Shown here: one piece after another, positions 47,545 through 57,089 of the stretch | Layout: every line of letters begins with the position of its first letter | Position numbering within the stretch: position 1 is the first letter of the stretch | Assembly: GCF_001885095.1 (NCBI RefSeq) | Contig: NZ_LZDD01000002.1 | Span: 459,400-523,399 of the forward strand | DNA: 64,000 bases | Reading direction: 5' to 3' | Source: Streptococcus bovimastitidis | Lineage (GTDB): Bacteria > Bacillota > Bacilli > Lactobacillales > Streptococcaceae | Translations under genes and position numbers: made by a program | The notes under the pieces: generated by a model | The model's input: only the letters and a program-made list of their open reading frames with translations | Database searches by the model: none | Told to the model about the DNA's origin: nothing

Positions 47545-48681
47545 ATGATTCAATTTTCCATTAATCGTTCCCTTTTTATCCAAGCATTAAATGCAACTAA
47601 AAGAGCTATTAGCAGTAAAAATGCTATTCCTGTTCTTTCAACTATTAAAATTCAAGTTAATCCTTCTGATATTACCTTAACTGGATCTAATGGACAAATC
47701 TCAATTGAGAACACTATCCCTGTTTCAAATGAAAATGCTGGTTTATTAATTTCTTCAACAGGAGCAATCTTGTTAGAAGCTAACTTCTTTATTAACATTA
47801 TCTCTAGTCTTCCAGATGTTTCTCTAGACTTTAAAGAGATTGAACAACATCAAGTTGTTTTAACAAGTGGTAAATCAGAAATCACATTGAAAGGGAAAGA
47901 TGTTGAACAATATCCTCGCCTTCAAGAAGTGTCAACAGACAACCCATTAGTTTTAGAAACAAAACTTCTTAAATCGATTATTTCAGAAACAGCTTTTGCT
48001 GCAAGTACTCAAGAAAGTCGACCAATTCTAACTGGTGTGCACTTGACTTTGAAAGATCATAAAGATTTTAAAGCGGTAGCTACAGATTCCCATCGGATGA
48101 GCCAACGCCTGTTGACTTTAGATAAGGCAGCAACTGACTTTGATGTGGTTATTCCAAGTAGATCCTTAAGAGAATTTACCTCAGTTTTTACGGATGAAAT
48201 TGAAACTGTGGAAATCTTTTTCTCTCCAAGTCAAATTCTGTTTAGAAGTGAACACATTTCTTTCTACACGCGACTTTTAGAGGGAAATTATCCTGATACC
48301 GATCGTTTATTGATGAATCAATTTGAAACTGAAGCTGTCTTTAATACACAATCTCTTCGTCATGCTATGGAACGTGCGCATTTGATTTCTAATGCAACGC
48401 AAAATGGTACGGTTAAACTTGAAATTGCTGAAAATGGCATTACTGCTCATGTTAACTCACCAGAAGTTGGGAAAGTTAATGAAGAATTGGAAACTGTGGA
48501 AAAAGCTGGTAGTGATTTGACGATTTCCTTTAATCCAACATATTTGATTGAAGCCTTAAAAGCTCTTAAGAGTGAAACTGTTAGAATTCGCTTTGTTTCT
48601 CCAGTTAGACCATTTACTTTGACACCTGGTGATGACCAAGAAGGATTCGTCCAATTGATTACACCTGTAAGAACAAATTAA
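47545..48681 (+). CDS. dnaN: DNA polymerase III beta subunit (sliding clamp)
   Basis: 378 residues, the normal length. MIQFSINRSLFIQALNATKRAISSKNAIPVLSTIKI at the start, three repeated clamp domains, and the C-terminal RPFTLTPGDDQEGFVQLITPVR that closes the ring and forms the client groove. AAGGAG precedes the ATG. It encircles DNA and tethers the polymerase. Confidence 0.99.
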   Translation: MIQFSINRSLFIQALNATKRAISSKNAIPVLSTIKIQVNPSDITLTGSNGQISIENTIPVSNENAGLLISSTGAILLEANFFINIISSLPDVSLDFKEIEQHQVVLTSGKSEITLKGKDVEQYPRLQEVSTDNPLVLETKLLKSIISETAFAASTQESRPILTGVHLTLKDHKDFKAVATDSHRMSQRLLTLDKAATDFDVVIPSRSLREFTSVFTDEIETVEIFFSPSQILFRSEHISFYTRLLEGNYPDTDRLLMNQFETEAVFNTQSLRHAMERAHLISNATQNGTVKLEIAENGITAHVNSPEVGKVNEELETVEKAGSDLTISFNPTYLIEALKALKSETVRIRFVSPVRPFTLTPGDDQEGFVQLITPVRTN

Positions 48682-48686
48682 TCTAT

Positions 48687-48717
48687 AAAAATAAGTCCAA
48701 ATGGGCTTATTTTTTTG
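48687..48717 (+). terminator. dnaN: dnaN terminator
   Basis: AAATAAGTCC pairs with GGGCTTATTT (one G-T) and is followed by seven T. Confidence 0.85.
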
Positions 48718-48755
48718 ATATGATAGTATGTAATGAAAATGAATAAGGAGTCCAC

Positions 48756-48965
48756 ATGTATCAACTGGGAACGATTGTTGAAATGAAAAAGCCTCATGCT
48801 TGTGTGATTAAAGAAACTGGAAAAAAAGCCAATTCTTGGAAAATTGTACGCTTGGGAGCTGATATCAAAATTCAATGTCAAAATTGTGAACATATTGTTA
48901 TGATGAGTCGTCATGATTTTGAACGGAAAATGAAAAAAATAATTGGGCAACCGGAAAATCTTTAA
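48756..48965 (+). CDS. DUF951 family protein
   Basis: 69 residues. LGTIVEMKKPHACVIKETGKKANSWKIVRLGADIKIQCQNCEHIVMMSRHDFERKMKKII is typical of DUF951, with a conserved CxxC of possible metal-binding role (CQNC). It sits after dnaN as in other streptococci. Function unknown. AAGGAG precedes the ATG. Confidence 0.85.
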   Translation: MYQLGTIVEMKKPHACVIKETGKKANSWKIVRLGADIKIQCQNCEHIVMMSRHDFERKMKKIIGQPENL

Positions 48966-49071
48966 TTTGTAGCTTTTTTGAAGGTCTTTGCAACCTTTAG
49001 TTGCGACCAAAAGTGCTGGTTTTAAGCCGTCAAAGATATTATTATTAAGAAAAAAGAAAGTAGGTGAGATG

Positions 49072-49476
49072 ATGACTCAACTTTCAAGTCAACTTAAAAT
49101 TCTTCGCCAAGCAAGAAATCTTTCTCAAGAAGCTCTAGCAGAACAACTTTTTATTTCACGTCAATCTATTTCTAAGTGGGAAAATGGTGATGCTACCCCG
49201 GATTTAGATAATTTGGTCAAATTGGCTGAAGTTTTAAAAGTTAGTTTAGATGAATTGGTTTTAGGTAGAAAGGTGGATTCTGATCAAAATGATGAAGAAG
49301 ATGAGAATTTACACTTGCTTAAACATCGTGAATTTGTCCTAAATCCTGAGACAGGAAAATACGAGAAGCGGGATGGGCTATCAATCCTTTTAGATTTGAT
49401 TCTTGAGTACTGGTGGCTAATCTTTTATGCACCAGTTATCATTATGTTTATAAAATTAATAATAAATTTATTTTAG
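49072..49476 (+). CDS. XRE-family helix-turn-helix membrane-associated regulator
   Basis: 134 residues. A Cro/CI-like helix-turn-helix at residues 1-60 (LRQARNLSQEALAEQLFISRQSISKWENGDATPDLDNLVKLAEVL) and one membrane helix near the C-terminus (about 112-132, EYWWLIFYAPVIIMFIKLII). AGGTG lies five bases before the chosen ATG (49072); a longer frame from 48988 has no site. It is a small DNA-binding protein that may be tethered to the membrane; targets are unknown. Confidence 0.82.
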   Translation: MTQLSSQLKILRQARNLSQEALAEQLFISRQSISKWENGDATPDLDNLVKLAEVLKVSLDELVLGRKVDSDQNDEEDENLHLLKHREFVLNPETGKYEKRDGLSILLDLILEYWWLIFYAPVIIMFIKLIINLF

Positions 49477-49500
49477 CTTGTCACTAGACAGGCTTTTTTC
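49475..49500 (+). terminator. Terminator after the XRE gene
   Basis: AGCTTGTC (49475-49482) pairs with GACAGGCT (49487-49494) around ACTA and is followed by T. Confidence 0.8.
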
Positions 49501-49556
49501 TTTTGGTTTATGCTATAATGTTATTGATTGAAATTTTGAACGGAGAATTATAACTT

Positions 49557-50675
49557 ATGGCTTTAACGGCTGGTATCGTTGGCTTACCTAATGTTGGTAA
49601 ATCAACTCTTTTTAATGCAATTACTAAAGCAGGTGCAGAAGCTGCCAATTATCCTTTTGCGACGATTGATCCTAACGTTGGGATGGTTGAAGTTCCAGAC
49701 GAACGTCTTAATAAATTGACTGAATTGATTGTTCCTAAAAAGACAGTTCCTACAACTTTTGAATTTACAGATATTGCTGGGATTGTTAAAGGAGCTTCAA
49801 AAGGTGAGGGCTTAGGGAATAAATTTCTTGCTAATATTCGTGAAGTAGATGCGATTGTTCACGTGGTTCGTGCTTTTGATGATGAAAATGTTATGCGTGA
49901 ACAAGGCCGTGATGATGCCTTTGTTGATCCTATGGCTGATATTGATACCATCAACTTGGAATTGATTTTAGCTGACTTAGATTCTATTAACAAACGTTTT
50001 GCGCGTGTGGAAAAAATGGCGCGTACACAGAAAGACAAAGAATCTGTTGCGGAGTTTAATGTTCTCCAAAAAATCAAACCTGTTTTAGAAGATGGTAAAT
50101 CAGCTCGAACGATTGATTTTACTGAAGAAGAAGCAAAAGTAGTTAAGGGACTTTTCTTACTAACTACTAAACCTGTTCTTTATGTTGCCAATGTTGATGA
50201 AGACCGTGTTGCGGATCCTGATGATATTGACTATGTTAAACAAATTCGTGCTTTTGCAGAAACTGAAAATGCGGAAGTTGTTGTTATTTCTGCACGTGCT
50301 GAAGAAGAAATTTCAGAATTAGATGATGAAGAAGACAAGGCAGAATTTTTAGAAGCTATTGGTTTAACGGAATCAGGTGTGGATAAATTAACACGCGCCG
50401 CTTATCATTTATTAGGACTCGGTACTTATTTCACTGCCGGTGAAAAAGAAGTACGTGCTTGGACTTTCAAACGTGGCATTAAAGCTCCTCAAGCTGCAGG
50501 GATTATTCACTCAGACTTTGAAAGAGGATTTATTCGTGCTGTAACCATGAGCTACGATGATTTGATTAAGTATGGTAGTGAAAAAGCTGTTAAAGAAGCT
50601 GGTCGTCTTCGCGAAGAAGGTAAAGAATATGTCGTTCAAGATGGCGACATTATGGAATTTAGATTTAACGTTTAA
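49557..50675 (+). CDS. ychF: Ribosome-associated ATPase/GTPase YchF (OLA1)
   Basis: 372 residues. G1 [15 protein letters not shown]3 [39 protein letters not shown]; the G4 NVDED replaces the classic NKxD, as in the whole YchF group, which prefers ATP. A coiled coil follows (about 130-200) and the TGS domain is at the C-terminus. It binds ribosomes and has a role in stress. Confidence 0.96.
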   Translation: MALTAGIVGLPNVGKSTLFNAITKAGAEAANYPFATIDPNVGMVEVPDERLNKLTELIVPKKTVPTTFEFTDIAGIVKGASKGEGLGNKFLANIREVDAIVHVVRAFDDENVMREQGRDDAFVDPMADIDTINLELILADLDSINKRFARVEKMARTQKDKESVAEFNVLQKIKPVLEDGKSARTIDFTEEEAKVVKGLFLLTTKPVLYVANVDEDRVADPDDIDYVKQIRAFAETENAEVVVISARAEEEISELDDEEDKAEFLEAIGLTESGVDKLTRAAYHLLGLGTYFTAGEKEVRAWTFKRGIKAPQAAGIIHSDFERGFIRAVTMSYDDLIKYGSEKAVKEAGRLREEGKEYVVQDGDIMEFRFNV

Positions 50676-50698
50676 GCAAAAATAGAAATAGGTCAGAA

Positions 50699-50730
50699 GG
50701 TTGGAAGTTAATTCCAACCCTTTTGGCTTT
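50699..50730 (+). terminator. ychF: Terminator after ychF
   Basis: GGTTGGAA (50699-50706) pairs with TTCCAACC (50712-50719), followed by a T-rich stretch (CTTTTGGCTTTT). Confidence 0.75.
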
Positions 50731-50748
50731 TACAGAAAGTGAGTCGTC

Positions 50749-51318
50749 ATGGTAAAAATGATTGTTGGACTAGGAAATCCTGGTTCTAAATATGACAATA
50801 CAAAACATAATATTGGCTTTATGGCCATTGATCAGTTAGTTAAGGATTTAAACATTTCCTTTACTGAAGATAAGAACTTTAAGGCTTTAGTGGGTTGGTC
50901 TTTTATCAATCAGGAAAAAGTCTATTTTGTAAAACCAACTACTTTTATGAATAATAGTGGTCTAGCTGTAAGGGCCCTTTTAACCTACTACAATATTGAT
51001 ATTTCAGATATGATTGTCATTTATGATGATTTAGATATGGAAGTGGGAAAAATTCGTTTTCGTCAGAAAGGTTCTGCTGGTGGTCATAATGGGATTAAAT
51101 CCATTATTGCTCATATTGGAACACAAGAATTCGACCGTATCAAAATTGGTATTGGCAGACCACGTCCTGGCGTAACTGTTGTCAATCATGTTTTAGGCAA
51201 ATTTGAAAAAGATGATGCTATCACTATTGATTTAACCCTTGAAAAAGTTGTTGATGCTGTAAACTTTTATTTGCAGGAAAATAACTTTGAAAAGACCATG
51301 CAAAAATATAATGGGTAA
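50749..51318 (+). CDS. pth: Peptidyl-tRNA hydrolase
   Basis: 189 residues. [22 protein letters not shown] with catalytic His20, TFMNNSG and [28 protein letters not shown] hold the active residues. It releases tRNA from stalled peptidyl-tRNA. It starts a run: pth, mfd, flippase, rqcP, divIC and on, with gaps of 2 to 30 bases. Confidence 0.97.
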   Translation: MVKMIVGLGNPGSKYDNTKHNIGFMAIDQLVKDLNISFTEDKNFKALVGWSFINQEKVYFVKPTTFMNNSGLAVRALLTYYNIDISDMIVIYDDLDMEVGKIRFRQKGSAGGHNGIKSIIAHIGTQEFDRIKIGIGRPRPGVTVVNHVLGKFEKDDAITIDLTLEKVVDAVNFYLQENNFEKTMQKYNG

Positions 51319-51320
51319 AT

Positions 51321-54300
51321 ATGGATTTATTAGAATTAGTTAGTCGTAATAAGAGTCTTCAAAGCTGGATGTCAGGGACTGCCACTTTAGGCCGTCAATT
51401 GGTTATGGGCCTGTCTGGTTCAAGTAAAGCCTTGGCTATCGCAGCAAATTATATTTATCAAGACGATAAAATCATTATTGTAACGTCAAATCAAAATGAA
51501 TTGGAAAAATTATCCTCAGACTTAGCTGCTTTGCTTGGTGAGGAGACCATTTATCAATTTTTTGCTGATGATGTTGCGGCGGCAGAATTTATTTTTTCGT
51601 CTTTAGACAAATCTCTATCCAGGGTCGAAGCTCTGCAATTTTTAAGCAATAAAGAAGAAAAAGGGATACTTCTAACCAGTATTATTGGTCTCAAGGTTCT
51701 TTTGCCCAATCCAGCGGTTTTTCAGAAGTATAACTATCACTTTGCTGTGGGCCAGGACTATAATCTGGATGATTTGGTTAAAAATCTGGCTCAGGTTGGT
51801 TATCAAAAAGTTGGTCAGGTTATGAATCCTGGGGAATATAGCCGTCGTGGTGATATCCTTGATATCTATGAAGTACGTCAGGAAAATCCTTATCGTTTGG
51901 AGTTTTTTGGTGATGAGGTTGATGGCATCCGCAGATTTGATAGCGAAAGTCAGAAATCGATTGATAGTTTAGAGCAAGTTGTGATCAGTCCTGCTAGTGA
52001 AATGATTTTGGAGAAAGATGATTTTGCACGCGCGATAACTCATTTAGAATCGGCTATGCATTTAGCAAGTCCAGAAGCAAAATCCTATTTGCAAGAGGTA
52101 ATCTCTGTTTTTAGAGAGGGTTATCGCCATAAAGATATTGGTAAGTTTTTATCTCTTTTTTATGCTAAGGATTGGACTCTTCTGGATTATATTCCTAAAG
52201 GGACTCCTGTCTTTTTCGATGATTTTCAGAAAATTATGGATAAAAATGCCAGTTTTGATTTGGAAGTCGCAAATCTCTTAACTGAGGATTTGCATCAGGG
52301 AAAAGCTGTCTCTTCTTTACACTATTTTGCTGATAGCTATCGTGAAGTGCGCAATTATAAGCCAGCTACTTTCTTTTCAAATTTCCATAAAGGTTTAGGA
52401 AATATTAAATTTGATCAGCTCCATCAATTAACACAATATGCTATGCAGGAGTTTTTCAATCAATTTCCTTTGCTGATTGATGAGATTAATCGTTATCAAA
52501 AATCTAAAGCAACTGTTTTAGTCCAGGTTGAATCTCAACATGCCTATGAACGTTTGTTAAAAAATTTAGAAGAGTATCATTTAAGCTTACCGCTTGTTAA
52601 GGCAGATGCTATTCAAGCCCAGAAAGCGCAAATTATTATTGGACAATTAGCAAATGGCTTTTATTTTGCTGATGAAAAAATTGCCTATATTACAGAACAT
52701 GAGATTTACCATAAGAAAATCAAACGTCGTGTGCGTAAATCAAATATTTCCAATGCTGAACGTTTAAAAAATTATAATGAACTGGCAAAGGGGGACTATG
52801 TTGTCCATAATGTCCATGGGATTGGTCGCTTTATTGGTATTGAAACCATTCAAATTCAAGGTGTCCATAGAGATTATGTGACCATTCAATATCAAAATGC
52901 GGATACTATTTCTTTACCGGTAGAACAAATTGAAAGTTTGTCTAAATATGTTTCTGCTGATGGTAAAGAACCAAAGATTAATAAGTTAAATGATGGTCGT
53001 TTCCAGAAAACCAAACAAAAGGTTTCCAAACAAGTTGAAGATATTGCCGATGACTTATTAAAATTATATGCTGAAAGAAGTCAGTTAAAAGGTTTCCAAT
53101 TTTCACCTGATGATGACTTACAAACTTCCTTTGATGATGATTTTCCCTTTGTTGAAACAGATGACCAATTACGTTCCATTAAGGAAATTAAGTCTGACAT
53201 GGAAAGTCAACAACCTATGGATCGTCTTTTAGTGGGTGATGTTGGTTTTGGGAAAACTGAAGTTGCTATGAGGGCTGCCTTTAAAGCGGTTAAGGACCAT
53301 AAACAAGTTGCTATTTTAGTGCCAACCACTGTTTTGGCCCAACAGCATTATGAAAATTTCCGAGAACGGTTTGAAAATTATCCTGTTGAAGTTGATGTTC
53401 TCAGTCGTTTTCGAAGTAAAAAAGAGCAGACAGCTACTTTAGAAAAATTAGCTAAGGGACAGGTCGATATTATTATCGGTACACACCGTTTATTATCAAA
53501 AGATGTGCAATTTTCTGATTTAGGTTTGATTGTCATTGATGAAGAGCAACGCTTTGGGGTAAAACACAAGGAAAAATTAAAGGAATTAAAAACCAAAGTT
53601 GATGTTCTGACCTTAACTGCAACGCCAATTCCAAGAACCTTGCATATGTCTATGTTAGGGATTCGTGATTTGTCAGTTATTGAGACACCTCCAACAAACC
53701 GATATCCAGTTCAAACCTATGTTATGGAAATAAATCCTGGATTGGTACGAGAAGCGATTATTCGTGAGATGGATCGTGGTGGTCAGGTCTTCTATGTTTA
53801 TAATAAAGTGGACACTATTGATAAAAAGGTTTCGCAATTACAGGAATTAGTTCCTGAAGCCTCTATTGGTTTTGTTCATGGGCAAATGAGTGAAATTCAA
53901 CTGGAAAATACACTTATTGATTTTATTAATGGGGATTATGATGTCCTCGTGGCGACAACGATTATTGAAACGGGTGTCGATATTTCTAATGTGAATACCT
54001 TATTTGTTGAAAATGCGGATCATATGGGTCTGTCGACCCTTTATCAATTGCGGGGACGGGTTGGTCGTTCCAATCGGATTGCCTATGCCTACTTGATGTA
54101 TCGTCCAGATAAGGTTCTGTCAGAGATTTCAGAAAAACGTTTGGAAGCTATTAAAGGCTTTACAGAATTGGGATCTGGTTTTAAAATTGCCATGCGTGAC
54201 TTAGCTATTCGTGGTGCAGGTAATATATTAGGAGCTTCCCAAAGTGGTTTCATTGATTCTGTTGGTTTTGAAATGTATTCTCAAATGCTAGAGGATGCCA

Positions 54301-54821
54301 TTGCTAACCGTCAGGGCAAGGTTAAGGTGCGTCAAAAAGGAAATGCGGAAATTAATCTTCAGATTGATGCCTATCTACCTCAGGAGTACCTCAATGACGA
54401 GCGTCAAAAAATCGAAATTTACAAGCGTATCCGGGAAATTGACAGTAAAGAAGATTATCTAGCCTTACAAGATGAGATAATGGACCGTTTTGGAGAATAT
54501 CCAGATCAGGTGGCTTATTTACTGGAAATCGGACTACTTAAATCCTATATGGATAGTGCTTTTGCAGAGCTTCTTGAAAGACGTGACAATCAAGTTATTG
54601 TCCGCTTTGAAAAAGTGTCCTTAACGCATTACCTAACGCAAGATTATTTTGAAGCCTTGTCAAAAACTAGCTTGAAAGCTAAAATTAGTGAAAATAGTGG
54701 TAAAATTGATATTATTTTTGATGTTATACAGAAAAAAGATTATGAAATTTTAGAAGAATTAATGCTATTTGGGGAGATGCTGCGTGAAATTAAAGACAGA
54801 AAAGCTCGAAAATCAAGTTAA
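51321..54821 (+). CDS. mfd: Transcription-repair coupling factor Mfd
   Basis: 1166 residues, a normal length. The UvrB-like N-terminal region, the RNA-polymerase-interacting domain (KGDYVVHNVHGIGRFIGIETI, about residue 495), the RecG-like motor with Walker A GDVGFGKTEVAMRA (about 640), DEEQRFG, LTATPIPRTLHMS and QLRGRVGRS, and the C-terminal TRCF domain. It displaces stalled RNA polymerase and recruits UvrA. It starts two bases after pth. Confidence 0.98.
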   Translation: MDLLELVSRNKSLQSWMSGTATLGRQLVMGLSGSSKALAIAANYIYQDDKIIIVTSNQNELEKLSSDLAALLGEETIYQFFADDVAAAEFIFSSLDKSLSRVEALQFLSNKEEKGILLTSIIGLKVLLPNPAVFQKYNYHFAVGQDYNLDDLVKNLAQVGYQKVGQVMNPGEYSRRGDILDIYEVRQENPYRLEFFGDEVDGIRRFDSESQKSIDSLEQVVISPASEMILEKDDFARAITHLESAMHLASPEAKSYLQEVISVFREGYRHKDIGKFLSLFYAKDWTLLDYIPKGTPVFFDDFQKIMDKNASFDLEVANLLTEDLHQGKAVSSLHYFADSYREVRNYKPATFFSNFHKGLGNIKFDQLHQLTQYAMQEFFNQFPLLIDEINRYQKSKATVLVQVESQHAYERLLKNLEEYHLSLPLVKADAIQAQKAQIIIGQLANGFYFADEKIAYITEHEIYHKKIKRRVRKSNISNAERLKNYNELAKGDYVVHNVHGIGRFIGIETIQIQGVHRDYVTIQYQNADTISLPVEQIESLSKYVSADGKEPKINKLNDGRFQKTKQKVSKQVEDIADDLLKLYAERSQLKGFQFSPDDDLQTSFDDDFPFVETDDQLRSIKEIKSDMESQQPMDRLLVGDVGFGKTEVAMRAAFKAVKDHKQVAILVPTTVLAQQHYENFRERFENYPVEVDVLSRFRSKKEQTATLEKLAKGQVDIIIGTHRLLSKDVQFSDLGLIVIDEEQRFGVKHKEKLKELKTKVDVLTLTATPIPRTLHMSMLGIRDLSVIETPPTNRYPVQTYVMEINPGLVREAIIREMDRGGQVFYVYNKVDTIDKKVSQLQELVPEASIGFVHGQMSEIQLENTLIDFINGDYDVLVATTIIETGVDISNVNTLFVENADHMGLSTLYQLRGRVGRSNRIAYAYLMYRPDKVLSEISEKRLEAIKGFTELGSGFKIAMRDLAIRGAGNILGASQSGFIDSVGFEMYSQMLEDAIANRQGKVKVRQKGNAEINLQIDAYLPQEYLNDERQKIEIYKRIREIDSKEDYLALQDEIMDRFGEYPDQVAYLLEIGLLKSYMDSAFAELLERRDNQVIVRFEKVSLTHYLTQDYFEALSKTSLKAKISENSGKIDIIFDVIQKKDYEILEELMLFGEMLREIKDRKARKSS

Positions 54822-56295
54822 TAAGTCCAGTTTAATCATTAGCTTAAGTGGTCTTATTTCCAAAATATTAGCAGCTATTTATCGGATTCCTTATCAAAAC
54901 TTGGTTGGGGATAGGGGATTTTATGCTTATCAACAGGTTTATCCCTTGTTAGCTATTATTAGTGCTTTGAGTTTGACAGCATTGCCAAATGTCGTCTCAA
55001 GTATTTTTCAAAAAAATGAAAGTGAAGATTTACAAAGTCTCTTCCGTTTTCAATTTTTCTTATCTTTAATCCTATCTGCTCTTTTGATTCTGTTTGCTAA
55101 ACCTTTAGCATTACTTATTGGTTCTGCACAATTTGCACCTAGTATTACCCTGACAGCTTTGGTTTTACTAACAGTTCCTGTGACTTCTTTTTACCGAGGA
55201 CTTGCTCAAGCAAATCTCAATATGCTACCAACAGCTATTAGTCAGGTGATGGAACAGGTTATTCGTGTGTTGATCATTATTGTGGCAGCTATTTCTTATC
55301 GCCTCTTTGATTGGTCAGTCTATCATACAGCTAATGTGGCAGCCTCTGGCAATTTACTAGCTAGTTTATTGGTACTTCTTTATTTCTTTTGGCAAAATCC
55401 TAAAGGCTTAGCTATTCTCCTAAAGAAACATCATAATAAACTCTCAATGAGCCCTAAAATTGGAATTGCCAGTTTGATTTTCATTTTCTATACGGTTTAT
55501 CTTTTGCTTTTTCAATTTGTCGATGCTCTTTTTGTCAAGCAGTCTTTAGTTGCGGCTGGCTATTCAAATACTTTGGCTGAGGCCAGTAAGGGAATTTTTG
55601 ATCGGGGACAACCCTTGATTCAATTTGGTTTGATTTTTTCAACGGCCTTCTTTACTAGCTTTTTACCTAAGCTATCTCAGGATTACTTAAAAGATAAGAA
55701 AAATTACTTGAGTGAAAGTCAGTCTTTCTTTGATTTTATCTTTTATCTTAATATGACGATTTTGATGGGCTTTACCATGATTTTAGCGGCTATGAATAGG
55801 ACATTATTTGAGGATAATAAAGGCTGGTTGAGTTTAGAAGTTTTTATGGTAGTTATTCTCTTATCGAGTTTAATTCAGTTTTTCCATCAGAAATTATTTA
55901 TTGAAAACAGACAGAAAAAATCTTTTCTATTTTTATCAATTGGCTTGCTTTTGAAATTTCTGTTGACGCCTTTTCTGACCAGTCTTTATGGTATTTTGGG
56001 AGCCTCTATTTCGACCATTATTCCTTTATTGATAGTCTTAGTGCTCTATGCTTTTAGTTCTGATGTTCGTCTTAGTGTTTTGCGCAATGTCAGATATTGG
56101 TTGAGTCTTCTTTTGATGCTTGGAAGTATCTTTATAGCGCAGCGACTTTTGCCAAATGAGACGCGTCTTGAAAACTTTGCTGAGGTGATTCTTGCGAGTT
56201 TAGTTGGTTTAATCACCTTTATCTTCTTGGTTAAGAGGCTTGCTGTCTTCGACAAGAAATTATGGTCTTACCTACCATTTGCCAAAGAAAAATGA
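54784..56295 (+). CDS. Polysaccharide/lipid flippase of the MATE-like (SpoVB/PST) family
   Basis: 503 residues, about 14 membrane helices. NKSSLIISLSGLISKILAAIYRIPYQNLVGDRGFYAYQQVYPLLAIISALSLTALPN is typical of SpoVB/MurJ-type exporters of wall or lipid-linked sugars. I start at the GTG at 54784 (GGGGAG seven bases before), which overlaps mfd by 38 bases. Members at this site are often called polysaccharide biosynthesis protein; a wall-precursor role is inferred. Confidence 0.85.
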   Translation: MKLKTEKLENQVNKSSLIISLSGLISKILAAIYRIPYQNLVGDRGFYAYQQVYPLLAIISALSLTALPNVVSSIFQKNESEDLQSLFRFQFFLSLILSALLILFAKPLALLIGSAQFAPSITLTALVLLTVPVTSFYRGLAQANLNMLPTAISQVMEQVIRVLIIIVAAISYRLFDWSVYHTANVAASGNLLASLLVLLYFFWQNPKGLAILLKKHHNKLSMSPKIGIASLIFIFYTVYLLLFQFVDALFVKQSLVAAGYSNTLAEASKGIFDRGQPLIQFGLIFSTAFFTSFLPKLSQDYLKDKKNYLSESQSFFDFIFYLNMTILMGFTMILAAMNRTLFEDNKGWLSLEVFMVVILLSSLIQFFHQKLFIENRQKKSFLFLSIGLLLKFLLTPFLTSLYGILGASISTIIPLLIVLVLYAFSSDVRLSVLRNVRYWLSLLLMLGSIFIAQRLLPNETRLENFAEVILASLVGLITFIFLVKRLAVFDKKLWSYLPFAKEK

Positions 56296-56323
56296 TAGAA
56301 TAAAATGGACTGTGAGGTAAATC

Positions 56324-56596
56324 ATGAGATTAGATAAATATTTAAAGGTTTCACGTATTATTAAAAGGAGACCTGTAGCTAAAGAAGTTGCTGATAAAGG
56401 GCGCATAAAAGTTAATGGTGTTTTGGCCAAGAGTTCCACTGATTTAAAATTAAATGATGTGATTGATATTCGTTTCGGTAATAAATTGCTGACGGTTAAA
56501 GTCTTGGAAATGAAAGACAGCACCAAAAAAGAAGATGCTCTAAAAATGTATGAGATTATCAAAGAAACAAGGATTGAAAGCGATGAAGAAGCCTAG
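56324..56596 (+). CDS. rqcP: S4-domain protein RqcP
   Basis: 90 residues. [62 protein letters not shown] is the YabO/RqcP S4 domain. It stabilises peptidyl-tRNA during alanine tailing in ribosome-associated quality control with RqcH. Its place before divIC is the same as in Bacillus. Overlaps divIC by 14 bases. Confidence 0.92.
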   Translation: MRLDKYLKVSRIIKRRPVAKEVADKGRIKVNGVLAKSSTDLKLNDVIDIRFGNKLLTVKVLEMKDSTKKEDALKMYEIIKETRIESDEEA

Positions 56597-56954
56597 TATT
56601 GTTCAGTTAAACAATAAATACATTAAAAATGAGAATCAAAAAAAGCGTTTTGAAGAAGAAGAAAGTCAAAAACGGAATCGTTTTATGGGCTGGATTTTGG
56701 TTGTCATGATGTTTCTTTTCATTCTACCAACCTATAATTTGGTAAAAAGTTATGTGTCTTTACAAGAACAAAATAAACAAGTAACAACACTAAAGAAAGA
56801 ATACAAAGCACTGGATAAAAGTACTGAGGCTGAGAAAAAATTAGCCAAACAACTTAAAAATACGGACTATGTTGTAAAATATGCACGTGCAAAATACTAT
56901 TTAACCCAAGAAGGTGAAGTTGTTTACCCAATTCCAGGTTTGTTACCCAAATAA
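56583..56954 (+). CDS. divIC: Cell division protein DivIC (FtsB-like)
   Basis: 123 residues. A short cytoplasmic tail, one membrane helix (about 35-55, [20 protein letters not shown]), and an extracellular coiled coil ([20 protein letters not shown]...) followed by the conserved [24 protein letters not shown]. With FtsL and DivIB it forms the division trimer. I start at 56583; an 11-codon extension lies within rqcP. Confidence 0.93.
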   Translation: MKKPSIVQLNNKYIKNENQKKRFEEEESQKRNRFMGWILVVMMFLFILPTYNLVKSYVSLQEQNKQVTTLKKEYKALDKSTEAEKKLAKQLKNTDYVVKYARAKYYLTQEGEVVYPIPGLLPK

Positions 56955-56955
56955 G

Positions 56956-57075
56956 ATGGATGATATTGTCAAAAAAGTGGAAACTTTTCTAGCTTTTTCT
57001 GAAGAAAAGTTGGATGAATTAAAAACTAAGAATCAAGCATTGAAGGAAGAATTAGACCCTCAAAAGAATATTTAA
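56956..57075 (+). CDS. Conserved 39-residue protein between divIC and the serine hydrolase
   Basis: A 39-codon frame from an ATG at 56956, two bases after the divIC stop, ending at TAA (57073-57075). The peptide begins MDDIVKKVETFLAFSEEKLDEL and is helical and charged. Streptococci have a short ORF of similar size and helical pattern at this site (SP_0009-like in pneumococcus), which supports it as a real gene. Its ribosome site would be in the divIC end (no strong one), so translation is likely coupled. Function unknown. Confidence 0.75.
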   Translation: MDDIVKKVETFLAFSEEKLDELKTKNQALKEELDPQKNI

Positions 57076-57089
57076 AAAAGAAAGGAGAC

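Noticed and set aside
48966..49071. Structured RNA or small gene between DUF951 and the XRE gene
   Set aside because: Short complementary stretches (GCAAC/GTTGC) exist but there is no promoter, terminator or conserved frame.
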